DNA from: JARFQH01 sp963825595
Lineage (GTDB): Bacteria > Desulfobacterota > Desulfobacteria > Desulfobacterales > SG8-13
Direction of reading: 5' to 3'
Length of the DNA: 64,000 nt
NCBI GenBank assembly: GCA_963825595.1
Contig: CAWGUE010000020.1
Span: 1 to 64,000 of the forward strand
Positions 53,046-62,203 of this stretch are shown here, piece by piece; the stretch's first letter is position 1; each line of letters opens with the position of its first letter. Below the pieces are notes generated by a model. It saw only the letters and a program-made list of their open reading frames with translations, was not told the origin of the DNA and ran no database searches. A program made the position numbers and the translations under genes.

Positions 53046-54433
53046 GATTCCTCCAGGTGAGCGCCGAAGCCGAAAAGTCCGTCGGCGGCAAAGATGGCCG
53101 GTCCCCCCTTCCAGGGCTGCAGTCGGGCGATTTCCAGTTCTTCGTCTTCGATGCTGATGAATTCGTCCAGTTCACCGTCAAACCACATCTGTTCCAGTTG
53201 GACGCTGTCGGCCCACATGGCGGCGCAGTAGCGCTGCAGGTCCGCCAGTTGTTCGGTGGTGATGATGCGCGGGCGCAGGGCGATTTTGATGGGGCCCAAA
53301 AGATAGGTGAATTTCTGTTCCAGGGCCAGATCGTTCTGTTTTTTCTCAATCTCCAGCAGGTCGGCCATACCCATGCTTGCAATGGTGCGGTTGATCCGGT
53401 CGACGGCTTCGCGCACTGACAGGTCCGATTTCAGGATCGCCAGGGGCTGGACCCCGCCGCCGCTGCCCACATTGGTGGGCACATCGCCAAACCGGCAAAG
53501 GAAGCCGAAAACCTGACCGGGCCCGATCAGGCAGCGGAAGTCCGTTTGCCGGTCGACCAGCACGATCCGCCCCTGATCGTGGTCGATTTCCGGCATGACC
53601 TCACCCCATAGGCCCAGGGCCACCTTTTCCTGGACAATGTAGCCCCCTTTTGCCAGGGCGGTTGCGACAGCATCGTCGCCGGATGGGTCCACGCCCCCCA
53701 CCTTCACCCCGATCCCGGAATAACCGCGCTCCGGTTTGAGAACGAGATCCAACCAGTTCGCTCGGGTCCACTCGATCAGGTCGTCAATGGGTTCGCCCTG
53801 GGGGCCGGTGGTCCGGCGCTCGACAAAACGCCGGGTCCAGGGGGTGCGGGCCACCGTTTCGGAGTGAAAACGCTCGGACCGGGGGCCGGTGATGACTTCG
53901 AACATGCTTTTGACATTGATCGGTTCGGTGCCGCGGGGGTTGAGGACACGATTTTCGCGGATGGCCTGTATCAGCGGTGACAGGTCGTGTCGGCGGTGGA
54001 GCTTTAAGAAAACGTCGTTGTTGAAATCCATGAAAATCAGTGATACGGGCCGGCCCTGGTGGCAGACACGGCCGTTTCGCAGCTCGAATTCATGGGGGGC
54101 GGCCAGGATGCCTGTAATGCCCTCGACAGCATCCAGCCGGCGGGCAAGGTTGATGTTTTCGGTCACCGTGGTCAGGGTATCCTCTTCGGCCACCACGGCA
54201 ATTAAACCGGCATTGGTCCCATCGCGGCGGCGATACACCTGGAGCAGCATCTCGGTAAAGCCGACCACCGGGTAAAACATGGGGTGATCGAAATCCAGTT
54301 CGACCCTGGTGGGTTGGCGCCGATTGATCTCGTACCACACAACTTTTGCGATTTCCTGGGTGGTGCGCTGATAGTCCCATCCCCCGGGACTGCCTAAGTT
54401 CCATTCGGAATGAAAGCCTTCAAAGCTTGACAC
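53042..54433 (-). CDS. ATP-grasp-type ligase, family not identified
   Basis: This 463-residue protein starts at GTG 54433 with GGAGG six bases upstream. The middle contains VLKPERGYSGIGVKVGG and GYIVQEKVALG, the nucleotide loop and following strand of an ATP-grasp fold; FGDVPTNVGSGGGVQPLA is near the metal end. The fold joins a carboxylate to an amine or thiol with ATP. It does not look like D-Ala ligase, GshB or RimK. The N-terminal 190 residues are unlike anything I recognise. It is coupled to the methyltransferase and the DUF885 peptidase. Confidence 0.72.
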   Translation of the reverse strand: MSSFEGFHSEWNLGSPGGWDYQRTTQEIAKVVWYEINRRQPTRVELDFDHPMFYPVVGFTEMLLQVYRRRDGTNAGLIAVVAEEDTLTTVTENINLARRLDAVEGITGILAAPHEFELRNGRVCHQGRPVSLIFMDFNNDVFLKLHRRHDLSPLIQAIRENRVLNPRGTEPINVKSMFEVITGPRSERFHSETVARTPWTRRFVERRTTGPQGEPIDDLIEWTRANWLDLVLKPERGYSGIGVKVGGVDPSGDDAVATALAKGGYIVQEKVALGLWGEVMPEIDHDQGRIVLVDRQTDFRCLIGPGQVFGFLCRFGDVPTNVGSGGGVQPLAILKSDLSVREAVDRINRTIASMGMADLLEIEKKQNDLALEQKFTYLLGPIKIALRPRIITTEQLADLQRYCAAMWADSVQLEQMWFDGELDEFISIEDEELEIARLQPWKGGPAIFAADGLFGFGAHLEES

Positions 54434-54435
54434 GG

Positions 54436-56022
54436 TTAACCTCCTTGCAACAGTTCGTTAGCGAGGGTGTCGAACGCAATTTCCCCCTGGGTCAGAACCC
54501 GGCGGGCAAAGGCCGATGCCCCCTGACCTGTTTGCCGGAATTGATTATAAAGCCGCCGAAACCGGCGTCGTCCGATGGTGTATGCGAGCTGATAGCCGGG
54601 TTTCAAAATATATCGACGCACCATGGCCTGTGCCCGACCGGGTGCCATACCGTTTTGGGACAGCACGGCGGCCGCTTCGTCCAGGGTGCGCCGGCGGGTG
54701 TGGATTTCCAGATCGGCGCGACCGCGCACGGCCCGCCAGAACCGGCGCTTGGCCAGCAGCATACGGTCGATCTGGCCCTCAAAAAAGCCGGTTTCGAACA
54801 TCAATTCTTCCGCAAAGCTGGCCCAGCCTTCGTAAAAGATGGGGAATTCGACATGGCGCCGGGCTATCCGCTTCAAGTCCCAGCGACGACTGTCCAGCAA
54901 ATGGTGACCCGGATAGGTCTCGTGGGCGGTCAGCAGGCGGTAGTCCGCCGGCAGTGCCACAGCGCCTTGAGTGGCCTGGATGTAGAAGGTTCCGCCCCGA
55001 GGGGGATGACCGGGGGGCGCACTGAAGGCGGCATTGCTGCGCACCGGGCGCATGTAATCCGGAATAATCTCGACGTTGACCGGCCAGGACGATGCTTCCC
55101 CGGATGTCAGGAGCCCCTGGTCCACACAGTGCCGGGACAACTGGTGGATGACTTGACGGTAAATCTCAGAAACCCCTCTGTTGGTTACCTTCGGTCGCGG
55201 GAGTCTGTCAACGACCTTTTGCCAGGGTTGACCGGGTTCCAGGCGTTCCGTTTCCTTGGCCAGAATCTCCAGGGTTTCGTCGATTTCCCGCTCGATGGCT
55301 TCGGCGATGGCATCCGGGTTCAGTTCGCAGCCCATATGTGCATATGCAATGTGTTCGTAAAGAGCCACATCGAGCAGATATGTCTCGATCACCGGGAACT
55401 TTCGCAGAAAGGTCTCGAACTGGGACAGGGCGTCCAGGACCGGCTGGAGGAGACTTCGGGGCAGCGCCAGGGATTTGAGCCAGGTGGTCTGCTTGGGCAA
55501 CATCTCCAGCCCCATGCGGCGGAAGTATTGAGGGACCGCCGCCAGGTTTCGCCGGGCCTGGCGGATGAAGTCGGGGAGACCTCGCAGGCGTGCGCGCCAT
55601 GCCTGCGGTCCGTGATCAAGTGCCTCCGACAGGCCGATGCCTATGATTGTCAGGTAAAAAGTGGGCTGAGTGCGCTGGGGGGCCACCATTGTCAACTGTT
55701 CCACCAGGGTCTGGAGCACGCGCTGTAGGAGTTCGGCGTCGATTCCCGCGGCCGGGTCCGGATCGGATGCACAGCAGTGCGCCAGCCTCTTTTGCCAGTG
55801 CTCAGCACTGGATTTCAATTCTGCAATGGACTCTGCCGAAAAATCGTCCCAATGGGACCAGTCTGGATGGTCGGCGCGAGCCTGGGGGAAATAATGGAAC
55901 TCGTCACTGGCCATGCAGACCGGAAAACGGTGCACCAGCCTACCCATAATACGAGTGACGACGGCGGTGACGTCGCCGCAAGGAGGAGCAGGACTTTGAT
56001 TTTCCATCTTTTCATGAGCCAA
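54436..56022 (-). CDS. DUF885 metallopeptidase
   Basis: This 528-residue protein starts at the preferred TTG 56022, which has GGGAAGG about nine bases upstream; a frame from 56127 would add 35 doubtful residues and an ATG at 56007 lacks a ribosome site. The DUF885 zinc motif is present: LLTAHETYPGHHLLD near 365-380, and FYEGWASFAEELMFE about 40 residues later. Related proteins are dipeptidyl or carboxy-type peptidases. No signal peptide is obvious, so it probably acts in the cytoplasm. It is the first gene of the three-gene operon. Confidence 0.82.
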   Translation of the reverse strand: MAHEKMENQSPAPPCGDVTAVVTRIMGRLVHRFPVCMASDEFHYFPQARADHPDWSHWDDFSAESIAELKSSAEHWQKRLAHCCASDPDPAAGIDAELLQRVLQTLVEQLTMVAPQRTQPTFYLTIIGIGLSEALDHGPQAWRARLRGLPDFIRQARRNLAAVPQYFRRMGLEMLPKQTTWLKSLALPRSLLQPVLDALSQFETFLRKFPVIETYLLDVALYEHIAYAHMGCELNPDAIAEAIEREIDETLEILAKETERLEPGQPWQKVVDRLPRPKVTNRGVSEIYRQVIHQLSRHCVDQGLLTSGEASSWPVNVEIIPDYMRPVRSNAAFSAPPGHPPRGGTFYIQATQGAVALPADYRLLTAHETYPGHHLLDSRRWDLKRIARRHVEFPIFYEGWASFAEELMFETGFFEGQIDRMLLAKRRFWRAVRGRADLEIHTRRRTLDEAAAVLSQNGMAPGRAQAMVRRYILKPGYQLAYTIGRRRFRRLYNQFRQTGQGASAFARRVLTQGEIAFDTLANELLQGG

Positions 56023-56342
56023 TCGAATCACCTTCCCTCTGTATAGGGCGCTTGCTGCGGCAGGAGCATTTGCACACCCCGAATTCGTTATTTTTGCTTT
56101 CGAAAAAGGCGAATGCCCGCAATCCACTTTGCAATATAAGAATCTACGATAGCCATTCGACCAGGTGGATAGATAGTAAAAACATAAAAAATTCTTCCGT
56201 CCAATTCAAGGGCGATTCAAATCGAGCATTGCCATATTGATGCTTCAATTTTAAAATGGTAAGTATCGAGGAGAAGACGTCGCTCTATCGAATCGTTCCC
56301 ATAAATTTCAATACATCATACAACCCACCGTGGGGCGCAAAG
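56023..56342. other. Divergent intergenic region
   Basis: These 320 bases between the DUF885 gene and the QueG-like gene should hold both promoters. No clear motif is found. Confidence 0.4.
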
Positions 56343-57159
56343 ATGACAGGTCCCTCCACCGCTTCGACTTCCTGGCTCTCCGCTTGGATGACAGCCCAGA
56401 GCATTTACCTTTGGGGTGCTGCTGATCTTCGCGAATTTTCCACCCCCCTGGATAAGGCACGGTGAGCGGTATCCATCAGCCATATCAATGGCTATTCCTA
56501 TGAGTCCGAAAATTATGGCTTCCATCCAACAGGGTCCGAACCAGAACTATGCCGATGAGTATGCCAGAGTTAATACGCGCCTTAACGAACTCTCGGTCAG
56601 TCTGGCCGCCGAGATAAGAAAGCGAGGATATCGAGCCCACCCGTTGGCCGCTTCAGAACGCACCGACACCGTCAATATCAGGGGCGACTTTCCGCACAAA
56701 ACGGCCGCCACCAGAGCAGGCGTAGGGTGGATTGGACGCCATTGCCAGCTCATCACCCGCGAATTCGGTTCATGGGTTCGCCTGGGAACGGTCTTCACTG
56801 ATATGGCCTTGCGCAGCGGGTCGCCTGTCGATCGCAGTTATTGCGGTCGTTGCACGCGCTGCGTCGATGCCTGCCCTGCGGATGCCTTGATCGGTAACGC
56901 CTGGCACGCTGGCGTACCGCGTGAAGAAATCCTGGATGTGCGCGCATGTGACCGGTGGAAAAAGGAACACTACTCTCAGTATCACAACGGTCACAACTGC
57001 GGTATCTGCTCGGCGGTCTGTCCCTATGGCCTGAAAGTATTGCGAAGAAAAAAAGCATCTGATTCACAAAGTAAGGAGGAAACCACAATTGAAAACCATC
57101 GGCATGCTCGGGGGCATGAGCTGGGAGTCGACGGCAAGCTATTACCGGGCGTTAAATGA
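56343..57159 (+). pseudogene. QueG-like 4Fe-4S protein interrupted by a frameshift
   Basis: The first part (from ATG 56343) reads LWGAADLREFSTPLDKAR and meets TGA at 56463-56465. One base later the frame continues as ERYPSAISMAIPMSPKI and runs to 57159. The joined protein has the QueG-type ending with CGRCTRCVDACP and CGICSAVCPYG (two 4Fe-4S sites). A single extra base near 56462 explains the break. It could be a true pseudogene, a programmed shift or a sequencing error. The family includes epoxyqueuosine reductase-like and related iron-sulfur proteins; this one lacks the cobalamin-type extension. Confidence 0.7.
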
Positions 57160-57784
57160 GGGCGTGAAGCAGGCGCTCGGCGGGTTGCATTCTGCCAAAA
57201 TCTGCCTGTACAGTGTTGATTTCGATGACATCGAAAAGCTGCAGACCAGAGGCGACTGGCAAGCGGCAGCCGTCCTTCTGTCCCATGCGGCACGGTCGGT
57301 TGAAGCCGGCGGCGCTGATTTTCTGATCATCTGCACCAACACCATGCACAAAGTCGCCCCGGAAATAGAAAAAGCGCTTTCCATTCCAGTGCTGCATATT
57401 GCCGATGCCACCGCTGAGAAACTTGTGGCTGACAGGGTAAAGCGCGTCGGACTCCTCGGTACGCGTTTTACGATGGAGCAGGACTTTTACAAAGGCCGAC
57501 TCAGCGATAACTTCGGCATCGATGTTTTGGTGCCGGATGCCGCAGAGCGGGGCACTGTTCATAAGATTATTTTTTCAGAGCTGTGCCTGGGAATAATTTC
57601 TAAACGTTCCCGAGAGAAATATCTGCAAATCATAAACGATTTGCATGAAAGGGGTGCCGAGGCGGTTATACTTGGCTGCACGGAGATTGCTTTGTTGGTT
57701 CAGCAGAAACACTCATCCGTGCCCCTTTACGACACGACTGAAATTCATGCCGCGCAAGCGGTCAAATTTGCATTATCGACGTAA
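57089..57784 (+). CDS. Aspartate/glutamate racemase family protein
   Basis: This 231-residue protein starts at TTG 57089 behind AAGGAGG. The family start TIGMLGGMSWESTASYY is clear. Catalytic cysteines lie in IICTNTMHKV (near 82) and ILGCTEIALL (near 192), the pair that removes and returns the alpha proton in both directions. It overlaps the end of the QueG-like gene. The product would be D-aspartate or D-glutamate. Confidence 0.9.
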   Translation: MKTIGMLGGMSWESTASYYRALNEGVKQALGGLHSAKICLYSVDFDDIEKLQTRGDWQAAAVLLSHAARSVEAGGADFLIICTNTMHKVAPEIEKALSIPVLHIADATAEKLVADRVKRVGLLGTRFTMEQDFYKGRLSDNFGIDVLVPDAAERGTVHKIIFSELCLGIISKRSREKYLQIINDLHERGAEAVILGCTEIALLVQQKHSSVPLYDTTEIHAAQAVKFALST

Positions 57785-57852
57785 AGCGGCACTCAGGAAA
57801 TTTTTGCCAGAAGAGATGGACGACATCTTTCACGAGGAAGGGATTTCGTGCT

Positions 57853-58050
57853 TTACCACCAGGAGATGACTTCGTCGAATTCGAAGATAAGATCAATTAA
57901 TTCTTCATAGTCCGGTTCAATTTCGTCGAATTCATATAGCGGAAACTGAAGGCAGTTGTAGCCAAGCGACAAATTGTACATGAGTGTCCGCTGCAGATCG
58001 TCAGGTTCGGATTTGAGAATATGCAGCATTTTTTTCCGTTTTGGAGGCAT
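57853..58050 (-). CDS. DsrH/TusB-like small protein
   Basis: This 65-residue protein has KKMLHILKSEPDDL at the N-terminus and LIDLIFEFDEVISWW at the end, both typical of DsrH/TusB (start MLHxL, end VISW). It is shorter than most TusB proteins and could begin at the internal Met8. It lies eight bases after the DsrF-like gene. In the TusBCD/DsrEFH complex this subunit contributes to a sulfur-transfer site, but no Cys is seen at the usual position. Confidence 0.68.
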   Translation of the reverse strand: MPPKRKKMLHILKSEPDDLQRTLMYNLSLGYNCLQFPLYEFDEIEPDYEELIDLIFEFDEVISWW

Positions 58051-58058
58051 CGTTTACC

Positions 58059-58376
58059 TTATTTCATATTCGGCACAGGACGGTCCCCGAATGGGATCAC
58101 CAAGTCCATTTTTTTTAATTCTCGCGCCAGTTTATCAATAGGTAGATATTTGAAGCCATGGATTGAATTTTTTTCAGAATTTGAAATGAAGGGGCATTCC
58201 ATTTCTTCCAGCCACTCGAGATTTTCTTCAAGCGCTTCCGTCATTTCTACATCGACATCGATAACGAATAGATAAGCCCAGTAATTGTGTGCGGCGAGAC
58301 CGAGGGTCGTCCGGGTCCCTTCCCACACATCCTGAGGTCTTCTCACAACAACGGCACAGTGTTTTACGTTTTCCAT
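58059..58376 (-). CDS. DsrF/TusC-like protein
   Basis: This 105-residue protein contains HCAVVVRRPQDVWEGTRTTLGLAAHNYWAYLFVID, with the DsrE/F strand-helix arrangement, and an acidic helix ALEENLEWLEEM. The position between DsrE-like and DsrH-like genes supports the assignment. No catalytic Cys is visible, as in many DsrF/TusC proteins. Confidence 0.65.
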   Translation of the reverse strand: MENVKHCAVVVRRPQDVWEGTRTTLGLAAHNYWAYLFVIDVDVEMTEALEENLEWLEEMECPFISNSEKNSIHGFKYLPIDKLARELKKMDLVIPFGDRPVPNMK

Positions 58377-58413
58377 TTTCTTTATCGATGAAAAGAATTC
58401 ATATCGTTTCGGG

Positions 58414-58719
58414 TTAAAAGGTTAAATAACGGCTGCAGTCATATATCATTTCCGCATGCCATGATTGAGACAAATACGCCTTTTTGTCGATGTAGGCATC
58501 ATCTGGATTAATTTCGTTGGCTTCAAAGCCCACTTTGCACAAAGCGACCGTTGCCGCGTCCAGCAATTCTTTCATACGTTCGTCCGTGCATAGGCGCGTT
58601 CCGGTATGGGTGAAAAACACCTTCGTTTCGACCCCTTTGGTTTTTGCGGCTTTACAGATTTCGATGATCTTATCCAAATGCCTATCTGAAGTCACATAGA
58701 TGCCAATAGACTTTTCCAT
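58414..58719 (-). CDS. DsrE/TusD-like sulfur-relay protein
   Basis: This 101-residue protein starts at ATG 58719 after AGGAGAC; a frame from 58752 is longer by 11 residues. It contains KSIGIYVTSDRHLDKIIEICKAAKTKG, THTGTRLCTDERMKELLDAA and VALCKVGFEAN, the DsrE-like alpha/beta pattern with several cysteines that could carry persulfide. First sulfur-relay gene of a minus-strand operon with DsrF- and DsrH-like genes. Confidence 0.72.
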   Translation of the reverse strand: MEKSIGIYVTSDRHLDKIIEICKAAKTKGVETKVFFTHTGTRLCTDERMKELLDAATVALCKVGFEANEINPDDAYIDKKAYLSQSWHAEMIYDCSRYLTF

Positions 58720-58767
58720 AATGTCTCCTGTGTCAGCCGTCGCAACTGTCAAACGGAAACGATAGGA

Positions 58768-59097
58768 TTAATCGTAGCGCGGAATGCATGTCACACCCCA
58801 GAGAGCCCAACCATCTCCGGGTCTTGGTACGGTCTCAGCTATTTGCGCCTCAATGGTCGCCCTAGTTTTCTCGTCTAATTCAAGTCGGCTCAATTTATCG
58901 TCGATCTTCAGCCAGAACAGGCCCTGGTGAAATTCTCGTGTACAAGGAATATTAACACTTAAATATCGCTTTTCAATCGAGCCCAAGCGATCGATTTCCG
59001 TTTCGGTACCGTCTGTCTGCCCATCCACAAGAACAGCATGAAGGCAAACATGCCGACTGTTCTCCTCTGAATCGCGTTGTTCCCATTTGACTTTCAT
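58768..59097 (-). CDS. Hypothetical protein upstream of the DsrEFH-like genes
   Basis: This 109-residue soluble protein is rich in Glu, Asp and Arg. It contains IEKRYLSVNIPCTREFHQGLFWLKI and the ending PRPGDGWALWGVTC. No family is recognised and the ribosome site is weak. It lies 48 bases before dsrE on the same strand, so it may be part of the same transcript. Confidence 0.55.
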   Translation of the reverse strand: MKVKWEQRDSEENSRHVCLHAVLVDGQTDGTETEIDRLGSIEKRYLSVNIPCTREFHQGLFWLKIDDKLSRLELDEKTRATIEAQIAETVPRPGDGWALWGVTCIPRYD

Positions 59098-59439
59098 GCT
59101 GTTGTTGGAATCGAGGATTTTTCAATAGGGCATTAAAATCAGTAATGTATTCCGTGTATCACATTGTAACAGCTATTGCCCGCTGTCAACAAAAATGTAA
59201 AATGAATATTATCAGAGTAAATGTGATTTATTGGGGACCACACATGCACAGAAACTCAATATGAATTTTAAATTTAAAGCATGGCGCTGATTCGAATGGG
59301 TTGTCCCTGGTTGCATTGCAGGGACAACTGCGTTAAATAGTGCCCAATCGCAAACGGCCATTTTCCCGCTGGGCCTGACCCTGCCAAGATGCAGCCACTA
59401 CTCGTTTAACCGTTTTTAATGACAAGGGAGTTTGTATCG
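59098..59439. other. Divergent intergenic region
   Basis: These 342 bases are AT-rich in the first half and contain no convincing gene. They should hold the promoters of the Dsr-like operon and of the DUF2760-Hsp70 locus. Confidence 0.5.
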
Positions 59440-60177
59440 ATGAGTCAACAGAATAGATTTCACCTAAAGGCTCTGATTGCCTTAATTTTTTTGGGCCTTT
59501 TCCTTGGCACCGCATTCGGCGTTTTCATCCATATGGGCGTCACCGAATTATGGAACGCGCTCCAACCGGTGCTTGCCGAACAGCAAAAATCGGTTCCTGA
59601 AGGTAACGCCTGGCATCTGGTGACAACCATGCGACCACAATACTGGTACACGGTGTTCCCGGTGATGTTGATCTTCTCACTGTTCTTGGCGCTGATTGTG
59701 TGGCTTTTTGTTCGGCCAGGACTCAAAAGGGCTTCCGTATCGGGCAAAAGGCTTGAACATGCTCCGAAGTCAGATCCGCAGGACAGGGAAATTTCAGACC
59801 GGCGGTTGTTTTTGCATTTGTTTTCGGCAATGCAGAGAGATGGCCGGTTGATGGATTTTCTGTCCGAAGATCTTGACCAGTACGACGATTCCCAGATCGG
59901 TTCCGCAGTACGAAATATTCATGCCGGCTGCAAACGAGTGATTCTAAAATATTTGAACCCGGAACCGGTGATGGCCCAGGCGGAAGGTGAAAAGACAGTC
60001 GTGGCGGAGGACTTCGATCCCGGTCTCATCACCTTGACCGGCAAAGTCGTTGGCGAGCCCCCGTTTACCGGAATCGTACGCCACAAAGGTTGGCAAACCG
60101 GAAAAATCAATCTGCCGAAACTCTCCGGTCGCCAAAATGCAAGAGTCATTGCCCCCGCAGAAATCGAGATTACTTGA
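59440..60177 (+). CDS. DUF2760 membrane protein
   Basis: This 245-residue protein starts at ATG 59440 with AAGGGAG; a frame from 59419 is less likely. Two N-terminal helices (LIALIFLGLFLGTAFG and YTVFPVMLIFSLFLALIVW) precede a soluble DUF2760 domain with LFLHLFSAMQRDGRLMDFL, QIGSAVRNIHAGCKR and a beta-rich end (PPFTGIVRHKGW). It is followed by two Hsp70-type genes, a combination that recurs in Desulfobacterota and some Gammaproteobacteria. Role unknown; probably a membrane partner of these Hsp70s. Confidence 0.87.
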   Translation: MSQQNRFHLKALIALIFLGLFLGTAFGVFIHMGVTELWNALQPVLAEQQKSVPEGNAWHLVTTMRPQYWYTVFPVMLIFSLFLALIVWLFVRPGLKRASVSGKRLEHAPKSDPQDREISDRRLFLHLFSAMQRDGRLMDFLSEDLDQYDDSQIGSAVRNIHAGCKRVILKYLNPEPVMAQAEGEKTVVAEDFDPGLITLTGKVVGEPPFTGIVRHKGWQTGKINLPKLSGRQNARVIAPAEIEIT

Positions 60178-60353
60178 GATCCGCTATATCGCCCCTCAGT
60201 ATTTCGGAATTTATTTTTGAAAAGCGGTATAAAAAACGTATCTCTTCCTGAAAATTTGAAACGCGAAATTTAGGCGTTATTTTTCTGATTACAACCCGGG
60301 ATGCCCCCGGGATGTTATCGCCAAATGGAACACCGAACGATAAGAAGGGCTGC

Positions 60354-62141
60354 ATGAACGATCCCCAATTCATTATTGGCCTCGATCTGGGAACGACCAA
60401 CAGTGTCCTGGCCTACACTCTCATATCTGACCTTGAGCAGACCGAAGAGCCGGATACGCACATTCTGGAAATACCACAACTGGTCGGTCCCGGGACGGTT
60501 GCCACGCAGCAGATGCTGCCGTCCTTTATTTACATGCCGGGGGAAAAAGACGTTGCCCCCGATGCGCTGGTGTTGCCCTGGCAAGATTCGGTCCGACATA
60601 TCGCCGGGGAATTTGCGCGCAAACGTGGCGCAGAAATACCCCAGCGCTTGATTCATTCGGCCAAATCGTGGCTGTGTCATCCGACAGCGGACCGCGAAAA
60701 AGCCATTCTTCCCTGGGGAGCCTCGCCCGAGATACTGAAACTGTCTCCCGTGGAAGCATCGGCAGCCATTTTGGATCACATCCGTTGTGCCTGGAACCAT
60801 CTTATGGCGCGGGAGGATGAACGCTTATCCCTGGAATTTCAGGATATTTACCTGACCGTACCGGCATCGTTTGATGCCGTTGCCAGAGAGCTGACCGTAA
60901 AAGCGGCCGAAATGGCGAAGCTGCCGAACATTACGTTGCTTGAAGAACCCCAGGCGGCCTTTTATGCCTGGATCGCCGCATCCAAAGGTCATTGGCGCGA
61001 ATCGGTGGACGCAGGAGATCTGGTGCTTGTCTGCGATATCGGTGGCGGAACCAGCGACTTCAGCTTAATCCAGGTTTCGGAAGAATCGGGGGCATTGGCG
61101 CTGGAGCGAATTGCCGTGGGAAACCATTTGCTGATCGGCGGTGACAATATGGACCTCGCCCTGGCGTATGCCGTGGCCAAACAGATGAGCGAAAAAGGGG
61201 TGCGCTTGGATTCATGGCAGATGCGTGCCCTGTGGAACCAGTGCCGGAACGCAAAAGAAACGCTCCTGGCGTCTTCCGAACGCGAGTCGGTGCCCGTCTC
61301 AATTTTGGGAAGAAGCAGCAGTGTCATCGGTGGCACCCTCAAGGCGGATCTGGCCCGCAACGTGAACGATCAGGTGATTTTGGAAGGTTTTTTCCCCATT
61401 TGCCTGCCGACAGACCGCCCGGAAGCCGTTCCCAGAACCGGCATCCAGGAGACCGGGCTGGCCTATGAAGCCGATCCAGCTGTGACCCGGCATCTGGCCC
61501 ATTTCCTGAAGCGGCATTCCGATGCCTCCCCAGCGGTACCCACGGCCATATTGTTTAACGGTGGCGTCATGAAAGCGCCCACGATACGCAACCGGGTCGT
61601 TGAGGCGCTATCTTCGTGGCAGGAAGGGGAGGCACCGCGTGAGTTGGTATCCGCCAGCCTCGATCTTGCCGTGGCCAGAGGCGCGGCCTATTACGGCTTG
61701 GCCCGGCGGGGGCGCGGCATTCGGATACGCAGCGGGTTGAACCAAACCTACTACATCGGCGTTGCCGCGGCACTGCCGGCGGTGCCGGGTATGCCGGCGC
61801 CGATCAAGGCCCTGTGCGTGGCTCCCTTCGGGATGGAGGAAGGCACGGAAACCGAGCTTACCGAGCGTGAATTCAACCTGGTCGTCGGGGAAACGGCCAA
61901 GTTCGAGTTTCTCGGCTCCACTGTGCGCACGCAAGACATCACGGGCATGGTCATCGAAGATTGGGAACAGGAGATTGCGCCGATTACGACCGTTGAAACC
62001 ATCCTCGAGGGCGAAGCCGGCACTGTCATCCCGGTCTCGATTCAGGTCCGGCTTACCGAAGTCGGTACTCTGGAACTGTGGTGCGTTTCCCGTAACAGCG
62101 CTGATCGCTGGAAACTCGAGTTCAACGTACGGGAACCCTAA
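60354..62141 (+). CDS. Hsp70/DnaK-like protein (first of two)
   Basis: This 595-residue protein starts at ATG 60354 after AGAAGGG. The actin-like ATPase has IGLDLGTTNSVLAY (about 9-22), DIGGGTSDFSLI (about 227), an adenosine segment and a peptide-binding-like domain from about 470 with VIPVSIQVRLTEVGTLEL. It is clearly Hsp70, but divergent from DnaK and without an obvious C-terminal EEVD or J-binding linker. The second copy follows after 62 bases. Confidence 0.9.
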   Translation: MNDPQFIIGLDLGTTNSVLAYTLISDLEQTEEPDTHILEIPQLVGPGTVATQQMLPSFIYMPGEKDVAPDALVLPWQDSVRHIAGEFARKRGAEIPQRLIHSAKSWLCHPTADREKAILPWGASPEILKLSPVEASAAILDHIRCAWNHLMAREDERLSLEFQDIYLTVPASFDAVARELTVKAAEMAKLPNITLLEEPQAAFYAWIAASKGHWRESVDAGDLVLVCDIGGGTSDFSLIQVSEESGALALERIAVGNHLLIGGDNMDLALAYAVAKQMSEKGVRLDSWQMRALWNQCRNAKETLLASSERESVPVSILGRSSSVIGGTLKADLARNVNDQVILEGFFPICLPTDRPEAVPRTGIQETGLAYEADPAVTRHLAHFLKRHSDASPAVPTAILFNGGVMKAPTIRNRVVEALSSWQEGEAPRELVSASLDLAVARGAAYYGLARRGRGIRIRSGLNQTYYIGVAAALPAVPGMPAPIKALCVAPFGMEEGTETELTEREFNLVVGETAKFEFLGSTVRTQDITGMVIEDWEQEIAPITTVETILEGEAGTVIPVSIQVRLTEVGTLELWCVSRNSADRWKLEFNVREP

Positions 62142-62203
62142 TTGAGCGATTTTTAAGTTTGTGATTTCGAAAATATGAAATGCTCAACTTGGGGGGAAGA
62201 ATC

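Noticed and set aside
54346..55728. A 460-codon open frame on the plus strand
   Set aside because: It runs opposite the ATP-grasp and DUF885 genes, which have clear motifs and ribosome sites; this frame has none.
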